The translations under genes and the position numbers were made by a program. From the NCBI GenBank assembly GCA_002296055.1, contig DBHE01000254.1, positions 1 to 18,301 of the forward strand: a stretch of DNA of 18,301 nt, given 5' to 3'. Source of the stretch: Pseudomonadaceae bacterium UBA836. GTDB taxonomy: Bacteria; Pseudomonadota; Gammaproteobacteria; Pseudomonadales; Pseudomonadaceae. The notes under the pieces are model-generated. The model made no database searches and was not told the DNA's origin. It saw only the letters and a program-made list of their open reading frames with translations. This document shows positions 13,931 to 18,301 of this stretch, piece after piece (position 1 is the stretch's first letter; every line of letters begins with the position of its first letter).

Positions 13931-15058
13931 ATGCCACGTTTATATCCGAACCCCGCGCAGTTGCGCCCGCTGCATCAACTGGACAGCCCGCGCGAAGTCA
14001 TCCGTCAATTCACGCCTAACTGGTTTGCTGTGGTTATGGGTACCGGCATTCTGGCGCTGGCCTTGCCGCAGCTGGGTGCTCCGGCACTGGGGCAGGGGCT
14101 GTGGGTGGCCAATCTGTTGCTATTCGTCTTGTTCTGCGTGCTCTACACCTTGCGCTGGCTGTGCTATTTCGATCAGGCCCGGCGCATCTTCGGTCACGCG
14201 ACGGTGTCGATGTTCATCGGCACCATCCCCATGGCGCTGGCAACGCTGCTGAATGGGCTGCCGAGCTACGGTGTGGCGCTGTGGGGAGAGGGGGTGTTGG
14301 CACTGATGCTGCCGATCTGGTGGTTGGACGTGGCGCTGGCATTGGCTTGTGGGGTGGGGATTCCATATCTGATGTTTACCCGTCAGGAGCACAGCATCGA
14401 TCAGATGACCGCGGTCTGGCTGCTGCCGGTGGTCGCCGCCGAGGTGGCCGCGGCCAGCGGTGGGCTGATGATTCCTCTGTTGCCGCCAGCCGACGCCTAC
14501 CTGGTGTTGATTACCAGCTATGTGCTTTGGGCCTGCTCGGTGCCGGTGGCTCTGAGCATTCTGGTGATTCTGTTGCTGCGCATGGCGGTGCACAAGTTGC
14601 CGACACCCAATATGGCGGCGTCCAGCCTGTTGGCACTGGGGCCGCTCGGCACCGGCGCATTGGGGCTGTTGCTGCTGGGCAATGACGCCAGCACGGTGTT
14701 TGCCGTCCAGGGGCTTGCCGGGGTGGGCGCCGTGGCGCAGGGGCTCGGTGTGATTGGTGGCCTGCTGCTCTGGGGGCTGGGGCTCTGGTGGTTGTTGTTG
14801 GCGCTATTGATTCTGGGGCGCTATCTGCGCGATGGCATTCCGTTCAATCTGGGCTGGTGGGCCTTTACCTTTCCGCTGGGGGTCTATGCGCTGGCCACGT
14901 TAAAGCTGGCCGAGGTGCTGCAGCTGGCGTTCTTCAGTCTGTTTGGGCAGGCGCTGGTGGTGGCCCTGGCACTGCTCTGGTTGCTGGTGATGGCTGGCAC
15001 CCTGCGCGGCGCCTGGCGTGGTGAACTGTTTAATGCACCTTGTCTGTCGATGCGCTAA
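13931..15058 (+). CDS. TDT-family transporter (TehA/SLAC1/Mae1-like anion exporter)
   Basis: A 375-residue membrane protein with about ten transmembrane helices, of the tellurite-resistance/dicarboxylate transporter family that includes TehA, yeast Ssu1 and plant SLAC1. The family opening is clear in VIRQFTPNWFAVVMGTGILALALPQLG, and the repeated helix pairs end in GIPFNLGWWAFTFPLGVYALATLKLAE, a typical C-terminal signature. Likely cargo is an anion such as sulfite or a C4-dicarboxylate; the sequence does not decide. The ATG at 13931 is chosen because GGAG lies seven bases before it and the conserved region starts soon after. The frame stays open upstream to about 13784, but that part is not TDT-like. 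The glutamate-synthase-like gene follows after 76 bases. Confidence 0.88.
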   Translation: MPRLYPNPAQLRPLHQLDSPREVIRQFTPNWFAVVMGTGILALALPQLGAPALGQGLWVANLLLFVLFCVLYTLRWLCYFDQARRIFGHATVSMFIGTIPMALATLLNGLPSYGVALWGEGVLALMLPIWWLDVALALACGVGIPYLMFTRQEHSIDQMTAVWLLPVVAAEVAAASGGLMIPLLPPADAYLVLITSYVLWACSVPVALSILVILLLRMAVHKLPTPNMAASSLLALGPLGTGALGLLLLGNDASTVFAVQGLAGVGAVAQGLGVIGGLLLWGLGLWWLLLALLILGRYLRDGIPFNLGWWAFTFPLGVYALATLKLAEVLQLAFFSLFGQALVVALALLWLLVMAGTLRGAWRGELFNAPCLSMR

Positions 15059-15134
15059 CGCACCGACCGTGCAGCAGTGTCGGGGATATGCTATCAATCG
15101 TCAGGCCTGATGTACCGACAATAAGGACGGCCGC

Positions 15135-16781
15135 ATGCGCCTCACTGCATTACCGCTGCGTTTTCTCACCTGGCTGCTCTGCGTGCTGGGTGCTCTGTTT
15201 ACCCTAGCCCTGACTCTGCTGTCGCCCCTGTGGTGGCTGCTGGCGGTGCCGTTGCTGGCGCTGGCCCTGCTTGGGCTCTGGGATGTTTGCCAGCGGCGCC
15301 ATACCATCAGCCGCAACTACCCGGTGCTGGCGCATTTTCGCTATTTTCTGGAGTCCATCGGCCCGGAGCTGCGTCAGTATTTCATTCAGTCCGACACCGA
15401 CGAGCTGCCGTTCTCGCGCGAGCAGCGCAGTGTGATTTATCAGCGCGCCAAGAATGTGCTCGACAAGAAGCCCTTTGGTTCGCTCAACCGCATGAACGAA
15501 GAGGGTTACGAGTGGCTTAACCACTCGCTGGCGCCGGTGCATATTGCTGACAGCAACTTCCGTGTGCGGGTGGGCAGCCACCCCGACACCACCCAACCCT
15601 ACGATGTCAGCGTGTTCAACATCTCCGCCATGAGCTTCGGCTCGCTGTCGGCCAACGCCATTCTGGCGCTCAATACCGGTGCGCAAAAGGGCGGCTTCTA
15701 CCACGATACCGGTGAAGGCTCGATCTCCCGTTATCACCTGCGCCCCGGCGGCGATCTGGTCTGGGAGATCGGCTCTGGCTACTTTGGCTGCCGCAGCGCC
15801 GAGGGCGGTTTTGATGCCGCGCTGTTCGAGCGCAACGCGCGCCTGCCGCAGGTCAAGATGATCGAGATCAAGCTGTCGCAGGGTGCCAAGCCTGGCCACG
15901 GCGGTATCCTGCCGGGGGCCAAGGTGTCGCCGGAAATTGCCGAGGCCCGCGGCGTGCCTGTGGGCGAAGATGTGGTGTCGCCGGCCAGCCATTCTGCGTT
16001 CTCCACGCCGCTGGAGTTGATGGAGTTTATCGGCCAGCTGCGCGCCCTGTCCGGCGGCAAGCCGGTGGGCTTCAAGCTGGCGATTGGTCACCCGTGGGAA
16101 TGGTTTGGCATCGTCAAGGCGATGCTGGAAACCGGCCAGCACCCGGACTTTATTGTGGTTGATGGCGGTGAGGGCGGTACCGGTGCAGCGCCGCTGGAGT
16201 TTATCAACCGCCTGGGTACGCCGATGACCGACGGCCTGCTGCTGGTACACAACACCCTGGTCGGGGCCAACCTGCGCGAGAAGATTCACCTGGGCGCCGC
16301 CGGCAAGATCACCACCGCCTTCAATATCGCCCGCACCCTCGCGGTTGGTGCCGATTGGTGCAACGCGGCGCGTGGCTACATGTTTGCGCTTGGCTGCATC
16401 CAGAGCCTGAGTTGCCACAGCGACAAGTGCCCGAGCGGGGTCGCCACCCAGGACCCAAGCCGCAGCGCGCGGCTGGATGTGGCCGACAAGAGCGAACGGG
16501 TCTATCACTTCCACCGCAATACCGTGCTGGCGCTGTCGCACATGCTGGAGGCGGCTGGCTTGAAGCATCCGAGCGAGTTGGGGCCGGAGCACATTATTCG
16601 CCGCGTCTCGCGCTACGAGGTGCGTCCCTACAGCGAGCTGTTCGAGTTTCTGGAGCCGGGTGTGCTGCTCGATGGCCGCGCTGAGCTGCACCTGTTCAAG
16701 AAGTATTGGGCGCAGGCCCGCGCCGACAGCTTTGCGCCGCCGGATTACATGCTCAGGCTGCGCGAGACCAAGCTGCGCTGA
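15135..16781 (+). CDS. Membrane-anchored FMN-binding glutamate-synthase-like protein
   Basis: A 548-residue protein of the FMN-binding glutamate synthase family. It corresponds to the central synthase domain of GltB without the glutaminase domain. Two N-terminal hydrophobic helices (about 8-49) should anchor it in the inner membrane with the catalytic domain in the cytoplasm. FMN-barrel motifs include SAMSFGSLSANAILALNTGA (164-183), KPGHGGILPGAKVS (252-265) and IVVDGGEGGTGAAPLEF (340-356). The 3Fe-4S cysteines keep the GltB spacing: Cys421-x5-Cys427-x4-Cys432. No glutaminase or GltD-like gene is nearby, so glutamate synthesis from glutamine is unlikely by this protein alone; its reaction is unknown. 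AAGGAC lies six bases before the ATG. The last 37 bases overlap the convergent DUF2891 gene. Confidence 0.92.
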   Translation: MRLTALPLRFLTWLLCVLGALFTLALTLLSPLWWLLAVPLLALALLGLWDVCQRRHTISRNYPVLAHFRYFLESIGPELRQYFIQSDTDELPFSREQRSVIYQRAKNVLDKKPFGSLNRMNEEGYEWLNHSLAPVHIADSNFRVRVGSHPDTTQPYDVSVFNISAMSFGSLSANAILALNTGAQKGGFYHDTGEGSISRYHLRPGGDLVWEIGSGYFGCRSAEGGFDAALFERNARLPQVKMIEIKLSQGAKPGHGGILPGAKVSPEIAEARGVPVGEDVVSPASHSAFSTPLELMEFIGQLRALSGGKPVGFKLAIGHPWEWFGIVKAMLETGQHPDFIVVDGGEGGTGAAPLEFINRLGTPMTDGLLLVHNTLVGANLREKIHLGAAGKITTAFNIARTLAVGADWCNAARGYMFALGCIQSLSCHSDKCPSGVATQDPSRSARLDVADKSERVYHFHRNTVLALSHMLEAAGLKHPSELGPEHIIRRVSRYEVRPYSELFEFLEPGVLLDGRAELHLFKKYWAQARADSFAPPDYMLRLRETKLR

Positions 16782-17752
16782 GCCTGTTGCGCCAGCAGGG
16801 CGAAAGTGGCCAGCCAGTGACTGCCCATGTAGTCGTCCTGCAGGTGATCCAGCGCTGCGTGCAGGTGCGCCTCGGCGGTGGCCTGCAGGTGCGGCGCGCC
16901 TTGGGCCAGCAGAAACCAGCACCAGGCGCGGCTGAGGTTGAGGCCGTCCAGGTGCGCCAGCTTGCCGTCGCTGCGCTCAAGTACGCTGACGGGCTGGAAC
17001 AGGGTGGCGGGCTGCCCATGCGCCAGCTGCGGCAAGAACGCCGCCAGCCAGGGGGCGAAGGTTTCGGGCGCCATCAGCCGCTGCATCAGCACCGCCTGCT
17101 GCAGGCTGGGTGAGAGAAAGTCTTCACCGCCGGGTTCGCCCCAGGCCGGGCAGGCCACGTCATCGGCAAACCATTCCACACTGCGTTGGTGCAACAGCGC
17201 CGCCAGCGGCTGGTCCTGCGCGCTGCTGGCGTAGTCGAGGGCCAGCAGCAGGGCGAAGGCGGTGTTGTTGTGTTGGCCGCTGCGAATTGGATAAGGCAGG
17301 CGCGGCAGGTAGGCCATCAGCCGCTCACGCACCAGCATCGCCAGCGGTTGCAGGACGTGCGCCGCGTGGCTTGCGGCCGGCTCGTTGCTGATCAGCAGCT
17401 CTGCCTGCAGCTTCAGTAACCAGGCCCAGCCGTAGGGCCGCTCGAAGCCTGCGCCCTGCCGCTCAAAGGTTGCTATCTCCGCCGCGACGGCGGCGCTGTT
17501 GAACTGCTGCAGCCGCTGGCGGATGGCCTCTGCCTCGGTCAGCTGCGGCGCGGCGTTGAGTACCTGTACCAGCAGCCAGTGGCTGTGCACACAGGAGTGC
17601 CAGTCGTAGCTGCCGCAAAACAGCGGGTGAGCCTGTTCCGGGGGGAGCCAGTCGCTGGCGCTGCTTAGCTTTTGCGGGCCGCTATGGGGGTAGACCTGGG
17701 TGATATGACCCAGAGCGATGCGCGCCAGCGCAGCGTAATCGGGCGTGTGCAT
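16745..17752 (-). CDS. DUF2891 family protein
   Basis: A 335-residue soluble helical protein of the DUF2891 family, which has no assigned function. The diagnostic N-terminal stretch is YPHSGPQ (21-27) and HPLFCGSYDWHSCVHSHWLLVQ (42-63), rich in His, Trp and Cys. Other family-like parts are FERPYGWAWLLKL, RSGQHNNTAFAL, WFADDVACPAWGEPGGEDFLSPSL, HLDGLNLSRAWCW and DYMGSHWLATFA. The His-rich motifs and alpha/alpha repeats recall glycan-processing barrels, but this is only an impression. The gene starts one base after the stop of the upstream lipoprotein gene (TGA-G-ATG), so translation is probably coupled. It ends inside the convergent glutamate-synthase-like gene. Confidence 0.88.
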   Translation of the reverse strand: MHTPDYAALARIALGHITQVYPHSGPQKLSSASDWLPPEQAHPLFCGSYDWHSCVHSHWLLVQVLNAAPQLTEAEAIRQRLQQFNSAAVAAEIATFERQGAGFERPYGWAWLLKLQAELLISNEPAASHAAHVLQPLAMLVRERLMAYLPRLPYPIRSGQHNNTAFALLLALDYASSAQDQPLAALLHQRSVEWFADDVACPAWGEPGGEDFLSPSLQQAVLMQRLMAPETFAPWLAAFLPQLAHGQPATLFQPVSVLERSDGKLAHLDGLNLSRAWCWFLLAQGAPHLQATAEAHLHAALDHLQDDYMGSHWLATFALLAQQAQRSLVSRSLSM

Positions 17753-17753
17753 C

Positions 17754-18182
17754 TCAGCGAACCGGCTGCCAGTCGAGGCTGCGCAGCAGCCACTCGCCGT
17801 CGTCGTCCAGCCACACCAGGTTGAGATCGTACTGGCCGGCGCTATTGGGGATAAAACGCTCGGCGCCGGTCAGGGTGACACGGGCGCTGCTGTCGGCGCG
17901 CTCAGGGTAACCGGGATCGATGTCGGTCTGCTGGCTGGTCACCAGCACGCCTATGCGCTGGTTGCGCAAAAACATCAGCTGCAGAGTACGTCCTGCCCAC
18001 TCCGTGTCGTACTCGTTCTGGGCGCTGAATTCGGGGTGCAGTAGCGCCAGCACGGCGCTGCGGTCGCGCTCTTCAATAGCGCTCTGGAAGTCTTCAATGG
18101 CCTGATTCAGGCGTGCATCCGGGCTGGATGGGCCGCAGCCGGCGAGGCCGAGCAGCAGGGTCAGTGCAAGCAGCAAACGCAT
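17754..18182 (-). CDS. Small lipoprotein, possibly NTF2-like/SnoaL-like fold
   Basis: A 142-residue lipoprotein. The signal peptide MRLLLALTLLLGLAGC has a lipobox LAGC with Cys16 lipidated, and Gly at +2 is compatible with outer-membrane sorting. The mature part begins with a helix (ARLNQAIEDFQSAIEERDRSAVLALLHPEFSAQN), followed by strands (SSARVTLTGAERF, QYDLNLVWLDDDGEWLLRSLDWQPV), an order reminiscent of NTF2-like proteins; I cannot assign a function. It is the first gene of a two-gene operon with the DUF2891 gene, one base apart, which suggests that the two act together. No strong Shine-Dalgarno is seen before the ATG, only GAGG about 13 bases away. Confidence 0.82.
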   Translation of the reverse strand: MRLLLALTLLLGLAGCGPSSPDARLNQAIEDFQSAIEERDRSAVLALLHPEFSAQNEYDTEWAGRTLQLMFLRNQRIGVLVTSQQTDIDPGYPERADSSARVTLTGAERFIPNSAGQYDLNLVWLDDDGEWLLRSLDWQPVR

Positions 18183-18272
18183 AGGTGACAGCGGCCTCGC
18201 GGGTCAGTAATGTGGGGCTTTCCAACGTGAGGTGAGCGGCGCCGGCGCCTGCTCAGGCCAGGGAGCCCCATC

Positions 18273-18301
18273 ATGCAGCTGTTGTACCCGGAGATCAAAC
18301 C
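18273..18301 (+). CDS. Start of a probable prolyl aminopeptidase gene (3' end outside window)
   Basis: Only the first nine codons are visible: MQLLYPEIK, probably followed by Pro. From memory, Pseudomonas prolyl aminopeptidases begin MQTLYPQIKPY, so this is likely the same gene, an alpha/beta-hydrolase that removes N-terminal proline. A GGGAG (18261-18265) lies seven bases before the ATG. The gene diverges from the lipoprotein operon across a 90-base promoter region. Nine residues are too few for certainty. Confidence 0.5.

Noticed and set aside
15204..16922. A 572-codon open frame antisense to the glutamate-synthase-like gene
   Set aside because: The plus-strand protein has clear family motifs and Fe-S cysteines; the antisense frame is a by-product of GC-rich third positions and its product resembles no family.
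1..18301. tRNA, rRNA, CRISPR arrays, prophage or defence-system genes
   Set aside because: No cloverleaf, rRNA-like stretch, regular spaced repeat array or recognisable phage/defence protein was seen on either strand.

Overview
The window reads as chromosome of a gamma-proteobacterium of the Pseudomonas lineage, most likely the marine/oil-associated Halopseudomonas (former P. pertucinogena) group. The reasons are the moderately high GC, Pseudomonas-type proteins throughout (TypA/BipA, KamA-family protein, NnrU, SpuD/PotF-like binding protein, acetylpolyamine amidohydrolase) and two secreted polyester hydrolases that closely resemble PE-H of Halopseudomonas aestusnigri. The genus call is inference; no rRNA or marker search was possible.

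Layout. (1) 2-1204: 3' part of typA/bipA, closed by a perfect hairpin terminator. (2) 1454-3669: two tandem, co-directional, nearly identical PET-hydrolase/cutinase-like genes. They have different signal peptides and different upstream regions, each is followed by its own hairpin, and an AT-rich 383-bp spacer between them carries a duplicated 23-bp dyad sequence. (3) 3726-5614 on the minus strand: a YkgJ-type cysteine-cluster protein and a KamA-family radical SAM/PLP protein. (4) 5972-8937 on the plus strand: DUF924 protein, PhzF-family protein, an MliC-META lipoprotein and an NnrU membrane protein. (5) 8970-10393: a complete IS4-family insertion sequence sitting in terminator sequence between nnrU-like and potF-like genes. 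(6) 10434-13769 on the minus strand: AraC-type regulator, acetylpolyamine amidohydrolase and a polyamine-binding protein coupled to it by an ATGA overlap. (7) 13931-16781 on the plus strand: a TDT/SLAC1-type exporter and a membrane-anchored FMN-binding glutamate-synthase-like protein. (8) 16745-18182 on the minus strand: a lipoprotein and a DUF2891 protein in a tight operon, overlapping the preceding gene tail to tail by 37 bp. (9) the first codons of a probable prolyl aminopeptidase run off the right end.

How the genes relate. The tandem hydrolases are the standout. Both keep an intact Ser-Asp-His triad and two disulfide pairs and are exported by the Sec route, so both should act on extracellular esters or polyesters. 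Their different promoters and signal peptides point to separate control or dosage of almost the same enzyme. The aph-potF pair fits uptake of acetylated polyamines or related amides followed by deacetylation, with the AraC gene next door as a candidate regulator. The IS appears to have cut the terminators of both neighbours, and it carries its own terminator-like hairpin directly before its transposase start.
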